From positions 1-64,000 of the forward strand of contig JBEPVZ010000001.1 of assembly GCA_041690695.1 (NCBI GenBank): 64,000 bases of DNA. Direction: 5' to 3'. How positions within the stretch are numbered: the first letter of the stretch is position 1; every line of letters begins with the position of its first letter. The notes under the pieces were generated by a model. It did not search any database, was not told the origin of the DNA, and saw only the letters and a list, made by a program, of their open reading frames with translations. The stretch is from JBEPVZ01 sp041690695. GTDB lineage: Bacteria > Patescibacteriota > Microgenomatia > Daviesbacterales > UBA10151. Both the position numbers and the translations under genes were made by a program. Shown piece by piece: positions 51,379-59,896 of the stretch.

Positions 51379-51990
51379 ATGAGGAAAATAATAACTACTA
51401 CATTCATTACCCTTGACGGTGTTATGCAAGCGCCCGGTGGGCCGGAGGAAGATACTTCAGATGGATTTGCTTATGGAGGTTGGCAGCTTGGCTGGGACGA
51501 ATCTGACCCAATAGCGGAGAAAATTCTGGAAGGTTTTATGACCGCTCCTTTTGAGCTGCTTTTAGGCAGACGGACTTATGATATTTTTGCCTCTTACTGG
51601 CCAAATCATGAAGAGATAGAGCAGGTCGCGAAACCATTCAATAGCACCAAAAAATATGTTGTCTCACATGAATCTTTTAAACCGTCCTGGAATAATTCAA
51701 CGCTTATTACCGGAGATGTGGTCACAGAGATAAAAAAGCTTAAAGAGTTAGACGGTCCAGACCTAGTAGTCTGGGGGAGTGGCAACCTTATCCAAACACT
51801 ACTTAAGCACAATCTCATCGATCGCATGCAGATATTGACCTACCCTATTACGATTGGCACTGGCAAAAAATTATTCGCCGAAGGCACACTTCCTGAGCGC
51901 TTTAAACCAGTAGATTCAAAAATCACCTCGACAGGTGTAGTGTTTGCTACCTACGAACCAGCAGAGCCACTCAAACCAAGGTCGTTATAA
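51379..51990 (+). CDS. Dihydrofolate reductase-family protein (RibD C-terminal type)
   Basis: The 203-residue protein belongs to the RibD-C/DHFR-like oxidoreductases that use NADPH. Visible are TTFITLDGVMQAPGG at 5-19, the strand FELLLGRRTYDIF near 57-69, and the nucleotide-site VVWGSGNLIQTLL near 132-144. The physiological substrate is unknown; such proteins are not true folate enzymes in most genomes. A TAGAAT box lies 7 bases before the ATG. A truncated copy of its first 111 bases is found at 47951-48061. Confidence 0.88.
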   Translation: MRKIITTTFITLDGVMQAPGGPEEDTSDGFAYGGWQLGWDESDPIAEKILEGFMTAPFELLLGRRTYDIFASYWPNHEEIEQVAKPFNSTKKYVVSHESFKPSWNNSTLITGDVVTEIKKLKELDGPDLVVWGSGNLIQTLLKHNLIDRMQILTYPITIGTGKKLFAEGTLPERFKPVDSKITSTGVVFATYEPAEPLKPRSL

Positions 51991-52022
51991 AGTTATTAGT
52001 ATACTTTCGATTAATACTCAAT

Positions 52023-52601
52023 ATGACAAATGAAAAGAAGAGATGTGGCTGGGCAGAATCCGATCCATTGAATCTTGCCTACCATGATTTGGAATGGGGA
52101 ATTCCAATGCATGATGATAAAACTCTCTTTGCAATGTTAACGCTGGAGGGTGCCCAAGCCGGACTGTCTTGGACAACAATTTTGAAAAAAAGACAAAATT
52201 ATAAAAAAGCTTTTGACTCATTTGATGTCAATAAAATTGCAAAATATACTCCATACAAAATCAACTCACTTCTTGCAGATAGTGGAATTATTAGAAACAA
52301 ACTCAAGATCGCCGCAACTATTCAAAATGCCAAAGCTTTTCTTGAGATACAAAAAGAGTTTGGAAGTTTTGATAAATATATTTGGCAGTTTGTCGGAAAT
52401 AAACCAATTAAAAACTCACTCCAAAATTTAAGTGAGTACCCAACTAAAACTAAGGAATCAGAAGCTATGAGCAAGAATTTGCTGACAAGAGGATTTAAAT
52501 TTGTTGGCCCGACAATTTGTTATGCTTTTATGCAAGCAGTTGGGATGACCAATGATCACCAAGTAAAGTGCTTTCGTTATAAGGAAATGTCTTCTTTATA
52601 G
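52023..52601 (+). CDS. tag: DNA-3-methyladenine glycosylase I
   Basis: Tag excises 3-methyladenine from alkylated DNA. The 192-residue protein shows the N-terminal zinc-site Cys in KKRCGWAESDPLNLAYHDLE (with His near 22), the helix-hairpin region GLSWTTILKKRQNYKKAF, and the C-terminal zinc ligands in NDHQVKCF. These match the four-ligand pattern of E. coli Tag. It starts 33 bases after the reductase gene on the same strand, perhaps in one transcript. Confidence 0.94.
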   Translation: MTNEKKRCGWAESDPLNLAYHDLEWGIPMHDDKTLFAMLTLEGAQAGLSWTTILKKRQNYKKAFDSFDVNKIAKYTPYKINSLLADSGIIRNKLKIAATIQNAKAFLEIQKEFGSFDKYIWQFVGNKPIKNSLQNLSEYPTKTKESEAMSKNLLTRGFKFVGPTICYAFMQAVGMTNDHQVKCFRYKEMSSL

Positions 52602-52649
52602 TATTACGATTGATTGATCCTATCTTTATTGGGGAATATAATACCTAAC

Positions 52650-53102
52650 ATGCTCGAGGGTGAATATTCATATAAGTCTTTTATGGCTACTTCCGAAGGA
52701 AAGTTAGATTTAGGCGATTATTTGCCTGCTGTGGCAAATTTATATTCTAGCCTTCATGTCGTGCCACAGGACTCTTGCCCAATCGAGGAATTAGAATTTA
52801 GTCTAGGCATTCAAAATCCGTCAGTGGTGATCGCTTTAAATACGAGTTCAGAAGTTGTTGGGTATGGCATCCTTCGGATCATTACCCCTAAAATAGCAGA
52901 CTTAAGTAGCGCTTTTGTTAAAGAGTCAGACCGAAGACGAGGTATTTATAAAGAACTTGTCAAACGAAGAATTGACATCGCCAAACAAAAAGGGTCACAA
53001 CGCATCCAAATCTATCCAGCCCATTCTGACTCCATTCAGATACCTTATTTCCTAAAAGAGGGTTTTCAGCAGCGAGATGAATGGTATATAAAAGATTTGT
53101 AA
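52650..53102 (+). CDS. GNAT family N-acetyltransferase
   Basis: I choose the ATG at 52650 because a TATAAT box (52637-52642) ends 7 bases before it; a longer frame would place the box inside the gene. The 150-residue protein shows the GNAT core SSAFVKESDRRRGIYKELVK (R/Q-x-x-G-x-G/A type loop with GIY in place of GIG) and ends with the FLKEGFQQRDEWY strand. The substrate is unknown. Confidence 0.82.
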   Translation: MLEGEYSYKSFMATSEGKLDLGDYLPAVANLYSSLHVVPQDSCPIEELEFSLGIQNPSVVIALNTSSEVVGYGILRIITPKIADLSSAFVKESDRRRGIYKELVKRRIDIAKQKGSQRIQIYPAHSDSIQIPYFLKEGFQQRDEWYIKDL

Positions 53103-53124
53103 AAAGTTTTGATATAATTTGGAC

Positions 53125-53751
53125 ATGAAATATTACTTATCCTCATACCGACTTGGAAACGAGATTGAGAAATTAAAATCGCTTTTAAAACAAACCTCAG
53201 GTAAATTTGGATATATTCCCAATGCTTTAGATTCAGCTAAATCTGATACAGATAGACTAAAAAATCATATTGAAAAAGACATGAATAGTCTAAAAGAGTT
53301 GGGAGTAGAGATCGAGTTACTTGATTTAAAAGATTATTTTGGAAAAGAAAGTGAGTTAAAAGACAAATTAGCCAAGTTAGGTGGGGTCTATGTCAGTGGT
53401 GGTAATACTTTTATTCTTCGCCAAGCCATGCAGATTAGTGGCTTTGATAAAGCTCTTGTCGAGATGTCAGATCGGGAAGACTTTGTTTATTGTGCATATA
53501 GTGCCGGTGTTTGTGTCTTAGGACCCACTTTAAGAGCCTACGCGATTGTCGATGACTCAACCGAGATGCCTTATTCCGAAATTAAAGAGACAATTTGGGA
53601 AGGCTTGGGAATTTTAGACTTTATCTTTGAGCCACATTATCGATCAGATCATCCAGAATCGGAGACTGTTGAAAAAGAAGTTCAATTTTGTATTGATAAT
53701 AAACTCTTGTTTAAAACTTATAAAGATGGGGAAGTTTTGATCATAGAGTGA
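53125..53751 (+). CDS. Peptidase E-like serine peptidase (family S51)
   Basis: The protein resembles PepE, a dipeptidase that cleaves Asp-X. The nucleophile region is VYCAYSAGVCVLGP near 120-133 with Ser, preceded by GGVYVSGGNTFILRQ near 90, and followed by a His-containing stretch FEPHYRSDH near 175. I choose the ATG at 53125 since a TATAAT box at 53113-53118 ends 6 bases before it. The gene is probably transcribed alone. Confidence 0.86.
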   Translation: MKYYLSSYRLGNEIEKLKSLLKQTSGKFGYIPNALDSAKSDTDRLKNHIEKDMNSLKELGVEIELLDLKDYFGKESELKDKLAKLGGVYVSGGNTFILRQAMQISGFDKALVEMSDREDFVYCAYSAGVCVLGPTLRAYAIVDDSTEMPYSEIKETIWEGLGILDFIFEPHYRSDHPESETVEKEVQFCIDNKLLFKTYKDGEVLIIE

Positions 53752-53783
53752 GCCTATAACTTGCTTTTTTAAGGTTTTTGTGG

Positions 53784-53860
53784 TATAATACATTTACTTA
53801 AAGTTAATAAATCGCAGATTGAAGATTAATATCTGCATATTCAAACACACTTTTTCTCTC
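53784..53860 (+). ncRNA. Candidate small RNA in a 300-base gap
   Basis: The gap between the PepE-like gene and the next start has no convincing gene. It holds a TATAAT box at 53784-53789, a hairpin GCAGAT/ATCTGC (53814-53836) and a T-rich stretch ACTTTTTCTC near 53850. This order could be a promoter, hairpin and terminator of a small RNA. The hairpin is short, so the call is weak. The remaining part to 54039 holds only the promoter (TATAAT, 54040-54045) of the cupin-like gene. Confidence 0.2.
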
Positions 53861-54051
53861 GAATTTTATTTTAGAAACAGCCAAATTTAATCGCTAGTTT
53901 TTATAAGTTCACGGATCTTAGCTTCTGAGTAGGCAGTTATTTATTTTCAATCACTAAATCGATCTTATTAGCTAATTTAAAAACCTGGGCAATATTGTCA
54001 AAGGCTTTTTTTAAAAATTTTGATGACGTCAGACTTTGGTATAATCCCGCC

Positions 54052-54492
54052 ATGGAAATAATAGTCGAATCGCCCAAATCACCGCTCAAACAATTTCGTT
54101 TTTTGGAAAAACTATGGGAAGTCACCTATCGTGAGTCGACACAAGTCACCGACGGGGTAAGATGTGATGTTTATACATTTCCCGAAGATCCTAAAAAAGA
54201 TTTAGCAATTTTAACCATATCGGCGGGTAAGAAAACCCCACTCCAAAGAATTAGAAACGGCGATTTAACTCTTGAAGAATATCTCTCTGGTGAAGGTAGT
54301 TTTTTTGTAACAAACCTTGCAGGAAAAACTTATGAACACATTGTTGGGACTGTCCCAACAGATAGATCATCCTTTGCCGTCAGAATAGGGGAGACTATGC
54401 AGTGGCGAGCAGCCCATGACTCTGGGCTCGTGGTTTATGAGATTTGTTGGCCACCATATCAAGATGGTCGATTTGAAAACCTAGAAGATTAA
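54052..54492 (+). CDS. Hypothetical protein, possible cupin-like fold
   Basis: The 146-residue protein starts at the ATG at 54052; a TATAAT box (54040-54045) ends 6 bases before it, which excludes the longer upstream frame. The predicted strand-rich form (DLAILTISAGKKTPLQRIRN, then MQWRAAHDSGLVVYEICWPP) resembles a cupin barrel without the classic metal His pair. The function is unknown. Confidence 0.55.
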   Translation: MEIIVESPKSPLKQFRFLEKLWEVTYRESTQVTDGVRCDVYTFPEDPKKDLAILTISAGKKTPLQRIRNGDLTLEEYLSGEGSFFVTNLAGKTYEHIVGTVPTDRSSFAVRIGETMQWRAAHDSGLVVYEICWPPYQDGRFENLED

Positions 54493-54533
54493 AATTGTTG
54501 CTTGTTAAAGCTTAGTCATCTATTATTCTTGGT

Positions 54534-55469
54534 ATGGAGAAGTTGGCAACAACAGTTCTAAGTCCTCGACTTATAATTTTCTTGCCGATTAGTCTTTATT
54601 TAATTGTCGCGACATATTTTATCTATCATCGAACCGCTCTAACTCCAGATCAATCGTTTTTAATTCTCTTTATTTTTGCAATCTTTTTTCATAAAGGTCG
54701 AGAATTTTTAAAAGATTGGTCAATTCCGATTGGTTTAATTATTTTTTACGACTTTTTGCGTGGATTCATTTCTAATTTAGACAGATTACCTCATATTAAC
54801 CCAATGGTTACTTTTTCTAGAAAACTTTTTGGGAGTACGTTGAGTGGCAGATGGCAAAAAGCGCTTTTTACCCAAGGTCACTTTCATTGGTATGACTACC
54901 TAACTGATTTTGCCTATATGATTCATTTTATTACTCCAATGTTTGTCGGATACTTGCTTTGGGTAAGTGATAAGAAAGCTTTCAAACAATTTTTTTATAG
55001 CCTGGTTTTACTTTCGTATATGGCTCTGATAACTTTTTTAGTTTTTCCATCGGCTCCACCTTGGTATGCGGCCGCTTATGGATATATCTCTCATAATATC
55101 CATTTAGGAGATCTTATTAGCGCGACACTGCCGAAAACTATTTATTTGCCAACTATTTATTATTTTGTGCCGGCTAATATCTTTGCAGCAGTGCCATCGC
55201 TTCACATTGGATATGCTTGGGTAGTCAGTCTAATCGCTATCAGGAAATCTAAAAAGTTTATTCCGTTAGTTCTTTTCTATGTTTTATTAGAAATATTTTC
55301 AGTTATTTATTTGGCTGAGCATTATATTTTGGATGCTTTTTTAGGTTTAATATACGCCAGCGTTGCCTATTATTTAATCGAATTATTGCTTAGCTCCAAA
55401 CCTAACTTTGTTCGGAAATTAGTGAAGTCAACTAAAAATCGGTTGACTTTAGTAATTAGCAGAATATAA
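54534..55469 (+). CDS. PAP2 superfamily (AUR1-like) membrane phosphatase
   Basis: The 311-residue protein has about six spans and the phosphatase motifs of the PAP2_3 (inositolphosphorylceramide synthase-like) group: AVPSLHIGYAW near 222-232 and the final AEHYILDAFLG near 263-273 with the catalytic His. It likely removes or transfers a phosphate headgroup on a lipid at the outer face. A TATTAT box ends 7 bases before the ATG. Confidence 0.82.
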   Translation: MEKLATTVLSPRLIIFLPISLYLIVATYFIYHRTALTPDQSFLILFIFAIFFHKGREFLKDWSIPIGLIIFYDFLRGFISNLDRLPHINPMVTFSRKLFGSTLSGRWQKALFTQGHFHWYDYLTDFAYMIHFITPMFVGYLLWVSDKKAFKQFFYSLVLLSYMALITFLVFPSAPPWYAAAYGYISHNIHLGDLISATLPKTIYLPTIYYFVPANIFAAVPSLHIGYAWVVSLIAIRKSKKFIPLVLFYVLLEIFSVIYLAEHYILDAFLGLIYASVAYYLIELLLSSKPNFVRKLVKSTKNRLTLVISRI

Positions 55470-55476
55470 TTTAGCC

Positions 55477-55839
55477 ATGGGTTTAATTCCGGAGATCTTT
55501 GGAGGTTTATTACATCACGATCATTCCGTTAAAGCTTTTACGATCAGTGGCGATTCAGAAGATAAACTGCTACAACAAGTCGAGCGACATGCCCATTTGC
55601 CTAAAGGTGGCCTGTCAGTGGAGCCTGACGATTCACTAGCTGAGGACTTTGAGCCGCTTCGATCAAAAAGAATCATCTCATATCGCCCTCACTCTCAGGT
55701 TGGGGTATTATTTGAGCAACCGAAAGGCCCGCACTCACCTTTAATTGAAATTATTGGTCAAGGCGCCAACTTACCAGTCCATTCCTTAGTAGCTACTATT
55801 TGGCCTCAGACTAATTGGCGATTAATCGATAAAGAATAA
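55477..55839 (+). CDS. Hypothetical protein, unknown
   Basis: The 120-residue soluble protein contains a His pair near residue 13 (LLHHDHSVKAF) and no recognised domain. A TATAAT box ends 6 bases before the ATG, inside the end of the PAP2 gene, so it has its own promoter even though it follows closely. The role cannot be inferred. Confidence 0.55.
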   Translation: MGLIPEIFGGLLHHDHSVKAFTISGDSEDKLLQQVERHAHLPKGGLSVEPDDSLAEDFEPLRSKRIISYRPHSQVGVLFEQPKGPHSPLIEIIGQGANLPVHSLVATIWPQTNWRLIDKE

Positions 55840-55869
55840 TCTCTAATATAATTGTGATAACATCGATCT

Positions 55870-56319
55870 ATGGCTGAGGAAAAAAAACGGGTTGGGGCTG
55901 GATTTGGAGTCGTGTTAGTTAAAAACAGCAAAATTTTACTTGGCCAACGTCATCCTGATCCGGATAAAGCTGATTCGGTCTTTAGAAGTGCCGGGGAATG
56001 GTGTTTACCCGGCGGCAAACTCGAATATGGTGAAAGTTTTGAGGACGGAGCTATTCGCGAGGTCAAAGAAGAGACTGGTATTACTATTAAAAATCCGGAG
56101 GTTATCTCGGTTCATAACTGTAAAAATGAACATGCTCATTTTATGACCGTGGGATTGGTTGCTAAAAGTTGGACAGGGGAGGCTAGAGTTATGGAACCGG
56201 ATGAGATTATCGATTGGCAATGGTTTGATTTAAAAAAGTTACCCAAACCTCGTTATTTTCCAAGTTTCGAAGTTATTGAGAATTATTTAAAAACCAAGTT
56301 TTATATTAAACGCCTTTAA
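55870..56319 (+). CDS. Nudix hydrolase
   Basis: The 149-residue protein has a complete Nudix box: PGGKLEYGESFEDGAIREVK then EETG (about 43-66), with the canonical REVKEETG, so it is probably active on a nucleoside diphosphate derivative. The start KKRVGAGFGVVLVKNSKILL is typical. It is related in fold but not closely in sequence to the Nudix protein at 19867-20313, which has a disrupted box. Its 3' end overlaps the next gene on the other strand by 14 bases. Confidence 0.93.
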   Translation: MAEEKKRVGAGFGVVLVKNSKILLGQRHPDPDKADSVFRSAGEWCLPGGKLEYGESFEDGAIREVKEETGITIKNPEVISVHNCKNEHAHFMTVGLVAKSWTGEARVMEPDEIIDWQWFDLKKLPKPRYFPSFEVIENYLKTKFYIKRL

Positions 56320-56701
56320 GAATCTGCTCATGTAATTTAGTTGTGTCAAGATTGACACCTAATCTAAACGCAAGCAAGACTGCTCTTTTGGTCTGTTGCT
56401 CGACAGGACCATCAAAGTTCCAAAATGTTCTAGCATATTCATTGTAATCTCTCGGGAATTTTCCAGGATCTGACCAATTCACCGCCTGATCAATACTTAA
56501 CTGACCCAATCTTTCAGTATTAACTCTGGTTCGAGTTTGGACTTTTAAACCTCCGTTACTCCGAGCCAAAACAATACTTTTAATGGCTTTTGCATCAGGT
56601 CCTAAATGCTCGATTAAACCATCAACCACTTCTTCATCAGGTCTTTGAAATCCAGCCACGTATTCTTCCGGATAACCTTGTGAATTCCATTCCTCAGTCA
56701 T
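56306..56701 (-). CDS. Hypothetical protein, unknown
   Basis: The 131-residue protein is soluble and mixed alpha/beta, with LGPDAKAIKSIVLARSNGGL in the first half and RAVLLAFRLGVNL in the second. I do not recognise a family. A TAATAT box (complement) lies 6 bases before the ATG. It converges on the Nudix gene. Confidence 0.5.
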   Translation of the reverse strand: MTEEWNSQGYPEEYVAGFQRPDEEVVDGLIEHLGPDAKAIKSIVLARSNGGLKVQTRTRVNTERLGQLSIDQAVNWSDPGKFPRDYNEYARTFWNFDGPVEQQTKRAVLLAFRLGVNLDTTKLHEQILKGV

Positions 56702-56786
56702 AACCCAATATTACTAAATTGATCTTTAAGAAACTAGAGAGATATTCAGTTGCTTTAATAATCTATTTGTGAAATTATATCTTTAG

Positions 56787-57095
56787 ATGGCTTTATCTAA
56801 AACTTGGACAACCGTTACACCCTTATCCAAAACTTTAGCCTTACTTCTTGTTATCGCTTTACCATTTATCGGTTTTTATTTTGGTACTAAATATGCGACA
56901 CCACAATTACCACCCCAACTTCACGCGGTTTTACCAACTCCAACCGCTTCATCAGGTGATAATGGCACTAAACTTTGTTCCTCAGATAGTGATTGCTCGA
57001 GCGATCAAAATTGCGTCACTCCAGGCCCGGTTCACGTAGATCCGAGCTTAAATAAAAGCTATTGCTATAACAAAGGCACAGCTATTCCACTGTAG
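56787..57095 (+). CDS. Small anchored cysteine-rich protein, unknown
   Basis: The 102-residue protein has an N-terminal anchor (about 17-36), a Pro/Thr linker and an outside domain with four cysteines (CSSDSDCSSDQNCVTPG, then a Cys near 95). The C-x5-C-x5-C spacing could make a knotted, disulfide-bonded module. No family is recognised. Confidence 0.6.
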   Translation: MALSKTWTTVTPLSKTLALLLVIALPFIGFYFGTKYATPQLPPQLHAVLPTPTASSGDNGTKLCSSDSDCSSDQNCVTPGPVHVDPSLNKSYCYNKGTAIPL

Positions 57096-57134
57096 TCTTC
57101 TTTTGACCACTTAACGCTGTATAATCAGTAAACT

Positions 57135-58313
57135 ATGGACTTTAATTTTGACACCGATTTAGCTATTTTTAATCCGCTCTTAGCCCGCCGACCAGAGATT
57201 GATCAGGATAAGCTTAAGATCGATTTAGAAAACTATTATTTACCGTATTTAAAAAAGCTGATTGCCATTTATAAACAAAGGCTCTCAACTGAAGGTCTCA
57301 TTGTCGGAGTTTCAGCCATCCAAGGAGCGGGTAAAACCACTCAAGGCGAGATCGTCGAAGTTTTACTTAAACATCTCGGATTTAACTCGGTTCATTTATC
57401 TCTTGATGATCATTATCTAACTCATCTTGAACTGTCCGAACTTCAGAAAAAAGACCCTCGATTTATTCGTCGGGGAGTCACCCATGATATCGTTTTGGCT
57501 TTAAGAGATTTACACAATTTAAAAACCATGTCGGATCAGCCAATTTTAATTTCCGGTTATGATAAAGGCGCCCACCATGGGGCAGGCGATCGGTTTAAAT
57601 TTATTAACCCTATTCCCAAACTAATTCAAAACTTTACCATTCAGGATCAGACATTAATTTTAGTATCGGCGACTTTTGAGGGCAAGTTAATTAAATTGCC
57701 CGATAATATGGGGGCTTCGATTAGACTTGATGAGCCTAACTTACCGATGGCTTTAAATAAATTACTGGAGAGTCATTCAAATCGGGGAGTAGAGTTAATC
57801 ATTGAAAATGGTCATGCTGAATTTAAAACTCATAAGGATAATTTTCCAATCGACTTGAGCCATTTACCAAATGGCTGGAATTTAGTTACTGAAAAGCCAA
57901 ACTTTGTCTTTTATGATGGCTGGATGTTAGGCGTTAGGCCAGCCAAAAATGAGCGCGTCTTTGAAACTCAGTTGCCAGCTCTTGAAAAACCAGAAGATCA
58001 GCAGTTTGCCAAAGATGTCAATAAAAAACTGGTTAATTATCAGCCACTTTGGGAGATGATTAATTTTATGAATGTTTTATATGTTCCCAACTATCAGATC
58101 TCAATTACCTGGCGAGATCAGGCTGAACAAAAATTACGTGCCAAAGGCGAGGGGATGAGTCCTCAGGAGATAATTGACTTTGTTCATTATTTTTGGCGAT
58201 CAGTTCACCCAGCTATTCAGATTGAGAATTTAATCCAAGATCACAACCATAGCCAACAAGTGGTGGTAATTAATGATGATCACAGTATTAAAGGCTTTCT
58301 GAATCGGACATGA
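57135..58313 (+). CDS. D-glycerate 3-kinase-like P-loop kinase
   Basis: The 392-residue protein resembles the plant/bacterial GLYK group of the phosphoribulokinase/uridine kinase superfamily. Walker A (GAGKTTQGE) begins near residue 64, SLDDHYLTHLE is near 96-106 (the D/E motif), and the C-terminal WRDQAEQKLRAKGEGMSP and FVHYFWRSVHP match the family. It would phosphorylate glycerate or a small hydroxy acid. About 100 residues in the middle are extra. A TATAAT box at 57120-57125 ends 9 bases before the ATG. The next gene overlaps by 4 bases. Confidence 0.78.
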   Translation: MDFNFDTDLAIFNPLLARRPEIDQDKLKIDLENYYLPYLKKLIAIYKQRLSTEGLIVGVSAIQGAGKTTQGEIVEVLLKHLGFNSVHLSLDDHYLTHLELSELQKKDPRFIRRGVTHDIVLALRDLHNLKTMSDQPILISGYDKGAHHGAGDRFKFINPIPKLIQNFTIQDQTLILVSATFEGKLIKLPDNMGASIRLDEPNLPMALNKLLESHSNRGVELIIENGHAEFKTHKDNFPIDLSHLPNGWNLVTEKPNFVFYDGWMLGVRPAKNERVFETQLPALEKPEDQQFAKDVNKKLVNYQPLWEMINFMNVLYVPNYQISITWRDQAEQKLRAKGEGMSPQEIIDFVHYFWRSVHPAIQIENLIQDHNHSQQVVVINDDHSIKGFLNRT

Positions 58314-59035
58314 AACACCACCCAGTTGAAGCTATCTTTGAAGAAAAAGCCAGGATTGGTAAGCTCTCTCAAATTAGAGAGTTAGTTTTCGGAGCTCAAG
58401 ATGGATTACTTGTTCCCTTGGGAGTTATCTCATCTGTGGCCGGAGCATTTAATAATAATCACTTTGTATTGGTGGCGGGAATTTCAGAGGCTCTGGCCGG
58501 AGCATTTTCGATGGGAACCGGAGCGTACTTAGCATCACAAGCTGAGAGACAGGTTCATGATTCTGAGATCGCGAAGGAGCAGGCCGCTATCAAAAAAGAT
58601 TTTGGCCGAGAGAAAGGTGAGATGGTCTTAATTTTTGAACGTGAAGGTCTTAATAAAGATGATGCCACCCACTTAGTTGATTATTTATCTAAAAGTGAGC
58701 AATCTTTTTTTACGACTATGGTTCAAAAGGAGCTTGGGATTGATCCTGATCCGGTCGGAACACCAGTTGGTGATGCGGCTTTTGTCGGACTGTCATATTT
58801 AGTTGCGGCCGTGATACCTCTTTTCCCGTATTTTTTCTTACACGGCGGAATTGCGATTATTACCTCAATTTTAGCAACCTTTATTGCGCTATTTGGAATT
58901 GGGGTTTTAAAAGGCAAGTTTGCGACTTTGCCATACTTAAAAAGCGGACTACAAGTTTTATTGGTTGGAGCAGGCTCAGGGATTGGGGGATACTTACTAG
59001 GGAGTGTTTTACCTCACCTGCTTGGCATTAAATGA
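58310..59035 (+). CDS. VIT1/CCC1 family metal transporter-like protein
   Basis: The 241-residue protein has five spans and the VIT family start (LVFGAQDGLLVPLGVISSVA near 24-43 and GTGAYLASQAERQ near 70-82), with a cytoplasmic insertion around 85-150 that in relatives binds metal. Family members move Fe2+ or Mn2+. It overlaps the glycerate-kinase-like gene by 4 bases. The metal is not determined. Confidence 0.85.
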   Translation: MKHHPVEAIFEEKARIGKLSQIRELVFGAQDGLLVPLGVISSVAGAFNNNHFVLVAGISEALAGAFSMGTGAYLASQAERQVHDSEIAKEQAAIKKDFGREKGEMVLIFEREGLNKDDATHLVDYLSKSEQSFFTTMVQKELGIDPDPVGTPVGDAAFVGLSYLVAAVIPLFPYFFLHGGIAIITSILATFIALFGIGVLKGKFATLPYLKSGLQVLLVGAGSGIGGYLLGSVLPHLLGIK

Positions 59036-59088
59036 GCCTGAGCTGGCTCTTGCATTTTAGCTTATGATTTGGGTATAGTTTTTAAATC

Positions 59089-59544
59089 ATGGACGAGCAA
59101 GTAACTGAGGCTGAAGAGACCACTACCCCAACCGTTGGACTACCTAACGATAATTCACCGGCCATGGTTATTCTTAACTTGGAAAATTTAATCCGGACTC
59201 ATCTAACTTCGATCGATACCATGGAAGACGAGTTAAAAAAGCACTCCGATATGTTAAATGATATCTTTGAAAACGATCCAACTTACAAAGAGCACGCTGA
59301 AAAATCTAAAGAAGCCAGCCGAGTTAAAACTAACACCAAACTCCAGATTCTTAAACAACCCCAAGCCGCCGAGCTTGATTCTAAAGTCAAAACCTTTAAA
59401 TCTGAGCTGGGAGATACCAAAGCCGCTCTAGCGGATTATGTCCGGGAATATGCCCGTTTATCAGGGCTGACTGAGATTACAGGCGACGATGGCGAGATTA
59501 GAGAGATTGTCTATACGGCTAAATTAGTTAAAAAAGCAAGTTAA
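59089..59544 (+). CDS. Coiled-coil protein, unknown
   Basis: The 151-residue protein is highly charged and predicted to be largely coiled coil from about residue 25 to 130 (SIDTMEDELKKHSDMLNDIF, then KVKTFKSELGDTKAALADY). The first 20 residues are acidic and Thr/Pro-rich. It has no signal peptide. A TATAGT box lies 9 bases before the ATG. The low-complexity gene follows after 26 bases with a strong Shine-Dalgarno site, so the two may share a transcript. Confidence 0.6.
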   Translation: MDEQVTEAEETTTPTVGLPNDNSPAMVILNLENLIRTHLTSIDTMEDELKKHSDMLNDIFENDPTYKEHAEKSKEASRVKTNTKLQILKQPQAAELDSKVKTFKSELGDTKAALADYVREYARLSGLTEITGDDGEIREIVYTAKLVKKAS

Positions 59545-59554
59545 TAAATAGGAG

Positions 59555-59563
59555 AGGAGGTGA
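59555..59563 (+). promoter_or_regulatory. Strong Shine-Dalgarno site
   Basis: AGGAGGTGA is a near-perfect complement of the usual 16S rRNA end and ends 7 bases before the ATG of the low-complexity gene at 59571. Most genes of the window have no such site, so it points to high translation or internal initiation in an operon. Confidence 0.85.
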
Positions 59564-59570
59564 CTTTTTA

Positions 59571-59840
59571 ATGGATAATACAAATCAACCAACCGGCACA
59601 GCCGATCCAATGACGCCACCTGCAGCCCCAACTGGAATGCCAGGAACTGAACCAATGACTCCTCCAGCAGCCCCAACAGGCATGCCAGAGCCAACTTCAA
59701 CTCCTGCACCTGCAAGTGATGGTTCAACTCAACCTTGGCCACCAACAACTCCAACCTCAACCGGTGGAGATGTGCCAGCAGCACCTGAAGCACCAATGAC
59801 CCCTCCAACAGGAACGGGTACACCTGGAGCAGCTGTTTAA
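59571..59840 (+). CDS. Pro/Thr/Ala-rich low-complexity protein, unknown
   Basis: The 89-residue protein is built of short repeats: MTPPAAPTGMP occurs twice, with PMTPPTGTGTPG near the end. It has no signal peptide and almost no charged residues. With the strongest ribosome binding site in the window and a hairpin terminator 20 bases after its stop, it looks like an abundant, intrinsically disordered protein. Its role is unknown; a linker or surface-coat function are only guesses. Confidence 0.6.
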   Translation: MDNTNQPTGTADPMTPPAAPTGMPGTEPMTPPAAPTGMPEPTSTPAPASDGSTQPWPPTTPTSTGGDVPAAPEAPMTPPTGTGTPGAAV

Positions 59841-59858
59841 TTAGCTGACTTTGGAAAA

Positions 59859-59891
59859 CTTTTATCCCTGACTTTTAAGTCAGGGGTAAAG
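59859..59891. terminator. Hairpin terminator between convergent genes
   Basis: CCCTGACTT and AAGTCAGGG form a 9-bp perfect stem with further A-T pairs outside, about 14 pairs in all. It lies between the low-complexity gene and obg, which converge. On the minus strand a TTTT stretch follows the stem, so it could end transcription from both sides. Confidence 0.75.
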
Positions 59892-59896
59892 GTTGG

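Noticed and set aside
59524..59823. Minus-strand frame of 99 codons opposite the low-complexity gene.
   Set aside because: It is the antisense of the Pro/Thr repeats and gives a Leu-rich composition without a promoter or ribosome site.
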